A DNA stretch of 10,849 nt from positions 1 through 10,849 of the forward strand of contig CABUAS010000063.1 in NCBI GenBank assembly GCA_902489595.1, given 5' to 3'. This document shows, piece by piece, positions 1-6,557 of the stretch. Source of the DNA: an uncultured Oscillospiraceae bacterium (GTDB lineage Bacteria > Bacillota > Clostridia > Oscillospirales > Acutalibacteraceae). The notes under the pieces are model-generated. The model saw only the letters and a list, made by a program, of their open reading frames with translations. It searched no databases and was not told where the DNA came from. A program made the translations under genes and the position numbers. The stretch's first letter is position 1; each line of letters begins with the position of its first letter.

Positions 1-18
1 GTTAATTAAAAGTGATAT

Positions 19-22
19 GAGG
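19..22 (+). promoter_or_regulatory. Ribosome binding site deciding the start at 29
   Basis: GAGG followed by AAAGCA and then ATG at 29 gives ideal spacing of 6 bases. The alternative in-frame ATG at 17 has only a weak AAAAGTG-like stretch upstream. This favours a 271-residue protein over a 275-residue one. Confidence 0.55.
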
Positions 23-28
23 AAAGCA

Positions 29-844
29 ATGCTTGAATTAATGTATATTACCAATAATCCCGATGTGGCAGTCGTTGCTCAGAGGTATGGGGTTGACAGA
101 ATTTTTGTCGATATGGAGTATATCGGCAAGGATAAGCGCCAGGGCGGTATGGACACTGTTCAGAATCATCATACAGTTCAGGATGTTTTAAATATAAAGT
201 CGGTTTTAACTTCATCAAAGCTTCTGGTTCGTGTAAATCCGTTTTACGAAGGTACCGAAAATGAGGTAAACAGTGTTATCAATGCCGGTGCTGATATAGT
301 TATGCTACCTATGTGGAAAACTGCCGCAGAAGTTTCTGAATTTATCCGCCTTGTAAACGGCATGGCAAAAACGCTTCTTCTGCTTGAAAATACCAACGCC
401 GTCAACTGCCTTGATGAAGTTCTCGCTCTTGACGGGATTGACGAAATACATATAGGTCTTAACGATTTGCACCTTAGTATGGGCAAAAAATTTCTTTTTG
501 AACTTCTTGCAGACGGCACTGTTGAGAATGTAACAAAAAAGATAGCCAAATCAGGCATACCTTACGGCTTCGGGGGTTTCGGCAGAATAGGCAGCGGTTT
601 TCTTCCTGCCGATTATATTGTTGCAGAGCATTACCGCCTTGGCTCGTCAATGGCTATATTGTCGAGAGCCTTTTGCAATACAGCGATTTTTACTCAGAAA
701 GAGGATATTGAGTATATTTTTGAAAACGGCATGAAGGATCTTCGTTCCTATGAAGAATTTTTAAAAACCTGTGATGAAAATTATTTCAATGAAACGCATA
801 AAAAACTTTGTGAGCGTGTTGAAAAAATTGTAGGAGAGATGTGA
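29..844 (+). CDS. HpcH/HpaI aldolase/citrate lyase-like protein in a glycan operon
   Basis: This is a (beta/alpha)8-barrel protein of the HpcH/HpaI aldolase superfamily, whose known members cleave or form C-C bonds through a metal-bound enolate of pyruvate or a related ketoacid. Numbering from the ATG at 29, the family landmarks are D28-M-E30-Y31 (aligned with the DGEH strand of HpaI), R68 in VRVNP, metal ligand E120 in LLLLEN, and D146 in GLNDLH. The usual catalytic His is Tyr31, so the chemistry may differ; two His residues (47-48) follow in a loop. There is an ATG at 17 and the frame stays open to the window edge, but ATG 29 has a GAGG six bases upstream and places the first barrel strand (LELMYITN) at the N-terminus, so I prefer it. 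Length 271 aa is normal for the family. The stop is 1 base before the sugar transferase start. The substrate is unknown; a role in making or altering a glycan precursor is inferred from context only. Confidence 0.83.
   Translation: MLELMYITNNPDVAVVAQRYGVDRIFVDMEYIGKDKRQGGMDTVQNHHTVQDVLNIKSVLTSSKLLVRVNPFYEGTENEVNSVINAGADIVMLPMWKTAAEVSEFIRLVNGMAKTLLLLENTNAVNCLDEVLALDGIDEIHIGLNDLHLSMGKKFLFELLADGTVENVTKKIAKSGIPYGFGGFGRIGSGFLPADYIVAEHYRLGSSMAILSRAFCNTAIFTQKEDIEYIFENGMKDLRSYEEFLKTCDENYFNETHKKLCERVEKIVGEM
833..836 (+). promoter_or_regulatory. Ribosome binding site for the TTG start at 846
   Basis: GGAG lies inside the last codons of the aldolase-like gene, 9 bases before the TTG at 846. No ATG or GTG in this frame lies close by. 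The site supports TTG as the real start and suggests coupled translation across the 1-base gap. Confidence 0.6.
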
Positions 845-845
845 T

Positions 846-1499
846 TTGTATAAAGCATTTAAAAGATTTTGCGATATTGTAATTTCTCTTTTAGGATTAA
901 TTGTTTTGTCACCGCTTATGCTGGTTGTGGCAATAGCAATTAAAATCGAGTCAAAAGGGCCGGTTCTTTTTAAACAGACAAGGCTCGGTAAAGACGGCAG
1001 GGAATTTCAGATTTATAAATTTCGCTCAATGTGCGAGGGTGCCGAGAATATGGGCACGGGGCAGTATTCTTTTGCAGGTGATATGCGTGTTACAAAAGTA
1101 GGTAAATTTATCCGTGCAACAAGCATTGACGAACTGCCGCAGTTTATCAATATTTTAAAAGGTGAAATGTCTTTGGTAGGTTTCAGACCTCCGCTTACAT
1201 ATCACCCGTGGAAACTTGAAGAATATACAGCTGAGCAGTTGCGGATGTTTGAAGTCCGACCGGGTATTACAGGTTGGGCGCAGGTTCACGGCAGAAAACA
1301 TACAGAGTGGCACGAAAGAATTAAACTCAATGTTTATTATGTCGACCATATGAGCCTTCTGCTTGATATTAAAATTCTGTTTTTAACAGTGTTTAAGGTA
1401 GTAAAAAACGAAGATAACGAAAATGTTACCGTAACCGTTCAGGGAACTGCGGCGGATATTAACGCCGATACTGAAGAAAAAGTGCCTGAAACCGTTTAA
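846..1499 (+). CDS. Undecaprenyl-phosphate sugar phosphotransferase (PglC-like monotopic PGT)
   Basis: This is the initiating enzyme of polysaccharide assembly: it moves a sugar-1-phosphate from a nucleotide sugar to undecaprenyl phosphate at the inner face of the membrane. It is a bacterial sugar transferase (Pfam PF02397 type) of the short form without the extra N-terminal membrane domain of WbaP-like enzymes. One hydrophobic segment (about residues 11-32) carries the Ser22-Pro23 pair typical of the re-entrant helix. Next come the conserved FKQTRLGKDG and YKFRSM stretches (42-62), the catalytic Asp95-Glu96 in SIDELPQ, and the LVGFRPP and RPGITGWAQVHGR signatures (110-150). The start is TTG, supported by a GGAG upstream and by the family-typical N-terminus YKxxKRxxD. 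The last 30 or so residues form a hydrophilic, acidic tail outside the conserved core. Which sugar it transfers cannot be read from the sequence. Confidence 0.95.
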   Translation: MYKAFKRFCDIVISLLGLIVLSPLMLVVAIAIKIESKGPVLFKQTRLGKDGREFQIYKFRSMCEGAENMGTGQYSFAGDMRVTKVGKFIRATSIDELPQFINILKGEMSLVGFRPPLTYHPWKLEEYTAEQLRMFEVRPGITGWAQVHGRKHTEWHERIKLNVYYVDHMSLLLDIKILFLTVFKVVKNEDNENVTVTVQGTAADINADTEEKVPETV

Positions 1500-1511
1500 A
1501 AGGAATTTGCT

Positions 1512-2648
1512 ATGAAAATTTTGTTTGTTGCAACTGTCCGCAGTCATATCGGTCAGTTTCATATGCCGTTTATAAAAGAATTAAAACGCCTCGGCTGTGA
1601 GGTTCACGGTGCTTACAAGGATAATTCAGATATGAAAAAAGGTCTTGATTTGTCACCGCTTGATAAGGTGTTTGAAGTGCCGTTTTCAAGAAGTCCTTAC
1701 AGCGCCGATAATATGAAGGCATATAAAGTTCTCAAAAAAATTATTGATGAAAACGATTATGACGCTGTTCACTGCCACACCCCTATGGGCGCAGTTGTTA
1801 CAAGGCTTGCCGCAAGGACAGCAAGGAAAAAGGGTACAAAGGTTATTTATACTGCACACGGCTTTCATTTTTATAACGGTGCTTCTAAAAAGAATTGGCT
1901 TCTTTTCTACAATGTTGAAAAGTATCTTGCAAGGTATACAGATTGCCTTATTACAATCAACAGCGAGGATTATAAACTTGCAACCGAAAAGCAGTTTGAT
2001 ATTGATAAAATTTATCATGTAAACGGCGTCGGTGTTGATATTGGCAGATTTCATAACATTGATGAAAGCGAAAAGCATAATTTAAGAGCAGAGTTCGGAT
2101 ATGGCGATGATGATTTTCTTATGATTTATCCTGCCGATTTCTGCGACAGAAAAAATCAGAATATGCTTTTTGATATGCTTAAAATCCTGCTTGAGAAACA
2201 TAATAATTTCAGACTGCTTCTGCCGGGTCTTGAAGAAAAAGCACAGCCGTTTATTGATTATGCAAAGTCGCTCGGTGTGTTTGACAAAGTTGATATTATG
2301 GGCTACAGGCGTGATATAGACAAACTTGTTGGTATGTGTGATGTTTCGCTTTCCTCAAGTAAGCAGGAGGGACTGCCTATTAATCTTATCGAGGCTATGG
2401 CAATCGGCAACGCAATCGTTGCAACAGATGTCAGAGGCAACAACGATTTGGTTGAAAACGGCAGAAACGGCTACCTTGTGCCGCTTAATGACAGTAAGGC
2501 AATGGCAGACGCAGTGCTCAGAATTTATGATAATAAAGATCTTGCCGCACGGTTTAAAGAAAACAGCAAAGAAATGGTGCAGAAATATTCAGAAAAAAGC
2601 GTTATTGATGAAATGCTTAAAATTTACAGGGATTTAAAACTTATATGA
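1512..2648 (+). CDS. GT4-family glycosyltransferase, CapM/EpsD-like
   Basis: This is a retaining, nucleotide-sugar-dependent glycosyltransferase with a GT-B fold, expected to add a sugar to the lipid-linked intermediate in the cytoplasm. The N-terminal Rossmann half begins at once (MKILFVATVRSHIGQF). It carries the motif HCHTPMG (88-94), and YTAHGFHFYNGA (113-124) followed by NWLLFYNVEKYLARYTD, a stretch characteristic of CapM/TuaC/EpsD-type enzymes. The C-terminal half has the sugar-nucleotide E-x7-E motif, E286 to E294 in EGLPINLIE, followed by IVATDVRG. Between them the usual G-E-L of the phosphate-binding strand reads PADFCDRKN (207-215). Length 378 aa is normal. A good AAAGGAA lies before the ATG, 12 bases after the preceding stop, and the stop overlaps the next start by 4 bases. 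Placed right after the initiating transferase, it may add the second sugar; that order is inference. Confidence 0.94.
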   Translation: MKILFVATVRSHIGQFHMPFIKELKRLGCEVHGAYKDNSDMKKGLDLSPLDKVFEVPFSRSPYSADNMKAYKVLKKIIDENDYDAVHCHTPMGAVVTRLAARTARKKGTKVIYTAHGFHFYNGASKKNWLLFYNVEKYLARYTDCLITINSEDYKLATEKQFDIDKIYHVNGVGVDIGRFHNIDESEKHNLRAEFGYGDDDFLMIYPADFCDRKNQNMLFDMLKILLEKHNNFRLLLPGLEEKAQPFIDYAKSLGVFDKVDIMGYRRDIDKLVGMCDVSLSSSKQEGLPINLIEAMAIGNAIVATDVRGNNDLVENGRNGYLVPLNDSKAMADAVLRIYDNKDLAARFKENSKEMVQKYSEKSVIDEMLKIYRDLKLI

Positions 2649-3727
2649 GAATTTTACATATGATACCCGATATCGGCATTTCAAACGGCGTTATGAGCGT
2701 TATACTCAATTATGCAAAAGCAATGCCCGATGATATAAAATTTGATGTAATTTATTTTGCCGAAAAGGATAAAACACGAAAATCAGATATTGAAACGCTC
2801 GGCGGCAGGGTTTATAAAACAGATGTGCCGTCGCCGAAATCCTTGCTTTCTGGCAAAATGAGTGCGTTTTTCAAGCAGCATAAAGGCGAGTGGCAGGCAC
2901 TTCATATTCACTGTCCGCACTTTGCAGTGTTTATTGCACCTTTTGCAAAAGCGGCAGGAATAAAAAAAATTGCCGTACATTGTCATTCAACAGTTTATTC
3001 GCTTAAAGGCAATCAAAAAAGAAATCAGCTTTTAAGCCTTTATGCAAAGTATTTTATAAAAACAAAAATTGCCTGCAGCAATGAGGCAGGCAGACTTTGG
3101 TACGGCGGCAAAAAATATACGGTTCTCAATAACGGCATTGATTGTGATAAATATAAATTCAGTCAGTCGGGCAGGGAATTGATAAGAAAAGAACTGAATA
3201 TTGATGAAAATACTTTTGCAGTCGGTCATATCGGCAGAACCGATGTGCCGCAGAAAAATCATCCGTTTATTTTAAAAGTCTTTGCCGAAATAAAGAAGCA
3301 GAAGGATAATTCCGTTCTTCTTCTTGCAGGCGCTGAAGAATCTGCCGAAACCAAAGAACTTGCAGAAAAACTCGGCATTGAAAACAGTGTATATTATCTT
3401 GGCGTTCGTCAGGATGTAAACTGTATTCTTTCGGCTATGGATACTTTCATATTTCCGTCAACGAAAGAGGGTCTGCCCGTGTCTGTCATTGAGGCGCAGG
3501 CGTCAGGTCTTAACGTTGTGATTTCAGATAGTGTAACAAAAGAATGTGCAGTAACGAATCTTGCTGAATTCAAATCACTGAATGACAGTTCGTCATCGTG
3601 GGCATCAACTGTAATCAGCAATGTTGCTCGACACTCTGAACGCAGTATTGCCTGTGAAAAGGTAAAGTCAGTAGGCTGGGATATATATGACTGTGCAGAT
3701 AAACTGATTGATTATTACAAAAATTAA
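2645..3727 (+). CDS. GT4-family glycosyltransferase, EpsF-like
   Basis: This GT-B fold retaining glycosyltransferase has the N-terminus typical of EpsF-like enzymes: MRILHMIPDIGISNGVMSVI, in which the usual GG before the helix is Asn14-Gly15. Further landmarks are VHCHSTVYS (111-119), LNNGID (161-166), GHIGR (194-198) and the E-x7-E motif, E275 to E283 in EGLPVSVIE. Length 360 aa fits the family. The ATG overlaps the preceding stop (ATGA), so translation is probably coupled. It is a paralogue of the gene at 6558-7670; the two share NNGID, NSVLLL, LLSAMD-like and IEAQAS segments. Expected role: sugar addition to the lipid-linked repeat unit in the cytoplasm. Donor and linkage are unknown. Confidence 0.93.
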   Translation: MRILHMIPDIGISNGVMSVILNYAKAMPDDIKFDVIYFAEKDKTRKSDIETLGGRVYKTDVPSPKSLLSGKMSAFFKQHKGEWQALHIHCPHFAVFIAPFAKAAGIKKIAVHCHSTVYSLKGNQKRNQLLSLYAKYFIKTKIACSNEAGRLWYGGKKYTVLNNGIDCDKYKFSQSGRELIRKELNIDENTFAVGHIGRTDVPQKNHPFILKVFAEIKKQKDNSVLLLAGAEESAETKELAEKLGIENSVYYLGVRQDVNCILSAMDTFIFPSTKEGLPVSVIEAQASGLNVVISDSVTKECAVTNLAEFKSLNDSSSSWASTVISNVARHSERSIACEKVKSVGWDIYDCADKLIDYYKN

Positions 3728-3736
3728 GGTGTACAT

Positions 3737-4621
3737 ATGAGAAAACTCAGCGTTCCCGAGTGGTGCTGCGCCGTTCGGTTCAATCAAGACGGCGGCACTT
3801 CAATTTTAAATGATACAGAAACCGAATTTACCGTTATAAAGGATTCTTACAGATACTGGACTGCCGATCCTTTTCTTGCAGAGGAAAACGGCAAATACTA
3901 TCTTTTTTTTGAGGCTTATGACAGACTCAAACGCAAAGGCGTTTTAGGTTACAGAGAAATAACGGAAAATTCGGCAGGCAAAATTAAAATTATATATGAG
4001 TGCGGCTCTCATCTTTCCTATCCGTTCATTTTTAAGGAAAACGGCACTTATTATATCGTGCCCGAATCAAAAGCGTCAGGTGAACTTTTTCGTCTGAAAT
4101 GCGAGCATTTCCCCGATAAATGGGTTAAAGAAAAGGTTATCGCCAAAGTCGGTGTAGTTGATACAACCATAGTGAATCATAACGGCGTTGATTATTATGT
4201 TTCACAGCGTGTAATGCAGGCGGGCCGTTTTGACAGGTTTGATTTGTTTTACATTGAAAACGGCAGACTTTGCGAATGTAAAAATAATCCGCTTAAAATT
4301 GATGCCGAGACCGCCCGTGGTGCAGGTAAGTTTTTTGAATACGGTGCAAAGCTTATCCGTCCGTCGCAGAACTGCGGTGCTCAGTACGGTGATAAGCTGA
4401 ATTTTAACGAGGTAACTGAAATTTCAAAAGACAGTTACAGTGAAAAACTGTTGAAAACAATATCCGTAAATGATATTAAACTTAATATTAAAAATGATTT
4501 TACGGGTATTCATACATATAACCGCCTCGGTAATGTCGAAGTTATAGACCTTAAAATCGGCGCAAACTTTAATATCTTCAACATTATCGGCGCCGTGTGG
4601 AAAAGATTATTCAGAAGATAG
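3737..4621 (+). CDS. Five-bladed beta-propeller protein resembling the plant GINT1 N-terminal domain
   Basis: The 294 residues show about five repeated blade-like units, each with a motif of the form D/P-x-hydrophobic, then NG, then YY-hydrophobic. They are TADPFLAEENGKYYLFFEAYD (42-62), SYPFIFKENGTYYIVPES (94-111), VDTTIVNHNGVDYYVSQ (141-157), RPSQNCGAQYGDKL (208-221) and GIHTYNRLGNVEVIDLK (257-273). This is the layout of GH43-like propellers. From memory it matches the domain at the N-terminus of plant glucosamine inositolphosphorylceramide transferase, which also occurs alone or beside formyltransferases in bacterial glycan loci. Candidate active-site residues are D44, E59, E110, D142, R208 and H259. 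There is no signal peptide, so it should act in the cytoplasm. The tail ends in a basic, amphipathic WKRLFRR that could touch the membrane. An AAGGTG precedes the ATG. Whether it transfers, modifies or only binds sugar is not known. Confidence 0.88.
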   Translation: MRKLSVPEWCCAVRFNQDGGTSILNDTETEFTVIKDSYRYWTADPFLAEENGKYYLFFEAYDRLKRKGVLGYREITENSAGKIKIIYECGSHLSYPFIFKENGTYYIVPESKASGELFRLKCEHFPDKWVKEKVIAKVGVVDTTIVNHNGVDYYVSQRVMQAGRFDRFDLFYIENGRLCECKNNPLKIDAETARGAGKFFEYGAKLIRPSQNCGAQYGDKLNFNEVTEISKDSYSEKLLKTISVNDIKLNIKNDFTGIHTYNRLGNVEVIDLKIGANFNIFNIIGAVWKRLFRR

Positions 4622-4628
4622 GTGCTTT

Positions 4629-5570
4629 ATGAAAAATTATGTGTTAATTTCGGCTTATTTCGGCAAATTTCCTCGTCATTTTAATTTGTGGCTTAAAAGT
4701 GCAGAACAAAACAGAAATATAGATTTTTTTATTTACGGTGATTGTAATACAGATAATCTCACTGTTCCTGAAAATGTTAAGTTTATTCATATTTCTTTTG
4801 ACGAAATGAAAAGCAGAATACAGAATAAATTTGATTTTGAAATTGTACTTGATGCACCATATAAACTTTGTGATTATAAACCTGCTTACGGTTACATTTT
4901 TGAAGAAGATATTACAGAATATAAATACTGGGGTCATATTGATATTGATACAATTCTCGGCGATATTGAAAAGTATCTTCCTGAAAAAGAATATTACAAA
5001 ATATATAAATTCGGTCATTTGTGTCTTTACAGAAATACTTTTGATAACAACAGAAAATTTATGGCAGAAGGCGGACAGGATTACAAAAATGTATTTTCCA
5101 CCTCGTTTATTACAGTTTTTGACGAACTGCCGGGTATGAATAAGAAATTTGATTTGCTCGGTATAGAGCAGTACTCTTCAAATGATTTTGCAGATATTGC
5201 AAGGCGCAGAAAAAATTTTACTTTAAACAGTGAAATTTGCAGAAAAAATTATAAATATCAGATTTTTTATTATGATAACGGCAGAATTTTCAGAGATTAT
5301 TTTGACTGCGGTAAAATGAATTCCGATGAATTCGATTATATCCATTTTTCTCACAGAAGTCCCGAAGATAAAACCGATGGGGCAGATTCATTTTACATAA
5401 CCCGTTTTGGCTGTATAAAAAAAGACGGCAAGTCAACACTTGATATTATAAAAAAATATAATGCTCCAACCCCTGTGCAGAATATCTTCTGTGCAGTCAA
5501 TACGCAGATTATCAGACGTATTAAAAGATATTTTAAATATATACTATATAAAATCAAAGGTCAGGTTTAA
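4629..5570 (+). CDS. DUF6625 family protein, probable GT-A-like glycosyltransferase
   Basis: I recognise the DUF6625 pattern: ISAYFGKFPRHFNLWLKSA near the N-terminus (7-25), DFFIYGD (32-38), PENVKFIHISFDEM (47-60), then the hallmark PYKLCDYKPAYGYIFEE (77-93) and YWGHIDIDTILGDI (100-113), followed by FGHLCLYRN (128-136) and YIHFSHR near residue 240. Asp105-x-Asp107 in HIDIDTILG sits where a GT-A enzyme keeps its metal-binding DxD. The alternating strand/helix order before it suits a nucleotide-sugar fold, but the enzymatic role is inferred. The family is often found in exopolysaccharide clusters. Length is 313 aa and the last 25 residues are basic (RRIKRYFKYILYKIK), perhaps for membrane contact. 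A GATAGGTG lies before the ATG, and the gap to the next gene is 3 bases. It is visibly more AT-rich than the genes before it. Confidence 0.92.
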   Translation: MKNYVLISAYFGKFPRHFNLWLKSAEQNRNIDFFIYGDCNTDNLTVPENVKFIHISFDEMKSRIQNKFDFEIVLDAPYKLCDYKPAYGYIFEEDITEYKYWGHIDIDTILGDIEKYLPEKEYYKIYKFGHLCLYRNTFDNNRKFMAEGGQDYKNVFSTSFITVFDELPGMNKKFDLLGIEQYSSNDFADIARRRKNFTLNSEICRKNYKYQIFYYDNGRIFRDYFDCGKMNSDEFDYIHFSHRSPEDKTDGADSFYITRFGCIKKDGKSTLDIIKKYNAPTPVQNIFCAVNTQIIRRIKRYFKYILYKIKGQV

Positions 5571-5573
5571 AAA

Positions 5574-6554
5574 ATGAAGTATTCAATAATTATTCCGATT
5601 TATAATACAGAAAAATTTCTTGCAAAATGTGTTGAAAGCGTGCTCAGTCAGACCTTCACCGATTTTGAGGTTATACTTGTTGATGATGGTTCACCCGACA
5701 GCTGCCCCGAAATTTGTGATGATTTTGCAGAAAAAGACAGTCGTGTAAAAGTTATTCATCGGCAAAACGGGGGCTTGTCCGTTGCACGAAACACAGGAAT
5801 TGAGAAAGCACTGGGTGAGTATATAATTTTTCTTGACAGTGATGATTATTGGAATGATAATAACGCCTTGCAACAGTTAAATGATGCAGAGCAGGCTGAT
5901 GTAATTGTCTTCGGATGCACTGATTTCAATATGAAAACCGGAGAAAAAATTGTTTCCAGAAACGGATATGATTTGGAATTTTTGAAAAATAATGATATTG
6001 ATACTGTTAACAGTTATCTTTTGTCTAATAAACTTTTGCCCGGCGGTGCATACGTTTTTACGGTAAAAAGAGATATTCTTGAAAAAAATAAAATCAGATT
6101 TATTCCGAATATTATAGCTGAAGATTACGACTTTATTCTTAATGTCTTTACAGCTTGCAGCAGTGTTTATGCTGTAAATAATCCTTTTTATACTTACAGA
6201 AGATTTTATAAGAATAAATCAAAAGCGGCAAGCATTAAAATTAAAGCGATTGAAGGACCGCTTCTTACTGTTGACAAATGGCATAATAAAGTTCAAAATG
6301 ACAAAAAGTATGAAAACATTAAAGATGATATTTTAAATTACCTTGCACATATCTATTCAACTACTATTATTTCTATGGGCAGAATGGATAAGGAAGACAG
6401 AAAAATTGCAATAGAAAAGGTTAAACCGTATAAATTCATTTTAAAATACGCAAAATGGAAGCAAACAAAATTGGTTAAGTTGTTCCTTGATTTTTTCGGC
6501 TTTAATTTTTCTGTTTTGGTAATCAGTAAAATATACAGATTGATTCGTGGTTAG
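5574..6554 (+). CDS. GT2-family glycosyltransferase
   Basis: This inverting GT-A glycosyltransferase carries all the GT2 landmarks: SIIIPIYNTEKFLAKCVESV at the N-terminus, DDGS at 37-40 for nucleotide binding, NGGLSVARNTG (65-75), the metal-binding DSDD at 88-91, and an acidic pair E183-D184 in AEDYDF near the expected catalytic position. The 326 aa length is normal for single-domain EpsJ-like enzymes. The start is 3 bases after the previous stop, with AGG about 8 bases upstream. It resembles the GT2 genes at 8938 and 9951, sharing the DDGSPD-CP-CD block, but diverges after about residue 100, which fits a different sugar acceptor. Role: one transfer step on the lipid-linked repeat unit at the cytoplasmic face. 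Confidence 0.95.
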   Translation: MKYSIIIPIYNTEKFLAKCVESVLSQTFTDFEVILVDDGSPDSCPEICDDFAEKDSRVKVIHRQNGGLSVARNTGIEKALGEYIIFLDSDDYWNDNNALQQLNDAEQADVIVFGCTDFNMKTGEKIVSRNGYDLEFLKNNDIDTVNSYLLSNKLLPGGAYVFTVKRDILEKNKIRFIPNIIAEDYDFILNVFTACSSVYAVNNPFYTYRRFYKNKSKAASIKIKAIEGPLLTVDKWHNKVQNDKKYENIKDDILNYLAHIYSTTIISMGRMDKEDRKIAIEKVKPYKFILKYAKWKQTKLVKLFLDFFGFNFSVLVISKIYRLIRG

Positions 6555-6557
6555 TTT

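Noticed and set aside
17..28. ATG at 17 as the start of the aldolase-like gene, or a start beyond the window edge since the frame is open.
   Set aside because: ATG 29 has a well-spaced GAGG and fits the expected N-terminus, while ATG 17 has no good site. The longer forms cannot be fully excluded.
1744..2022. An overlapping + strand frame inside the GT4 gene, and another at 2326-2637.
   Set aside because: Both are out of frame with clear E-x7-E GT4 coding sequence and have no family signal of their own.
1686..2078. A long open frame on the minus strand inside the first GT4 gene, and similar antisense frames elsewhere (244-558, 4644-5018, 6984-7415, 10311-10586).
   Set aside because: Each lies wholly inside a well-supported + strand gene, has no recognisable domain and reads as low-complexity reverse translation. 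They are shadows of the real genes.
3903..3910. A T8 run that might be a terminator or a slippage site.
   Set aside because: There is no GC-rich hairpin upstream, and the run encodes part of the conserved YYLFFE blade motif of the propeller protein.
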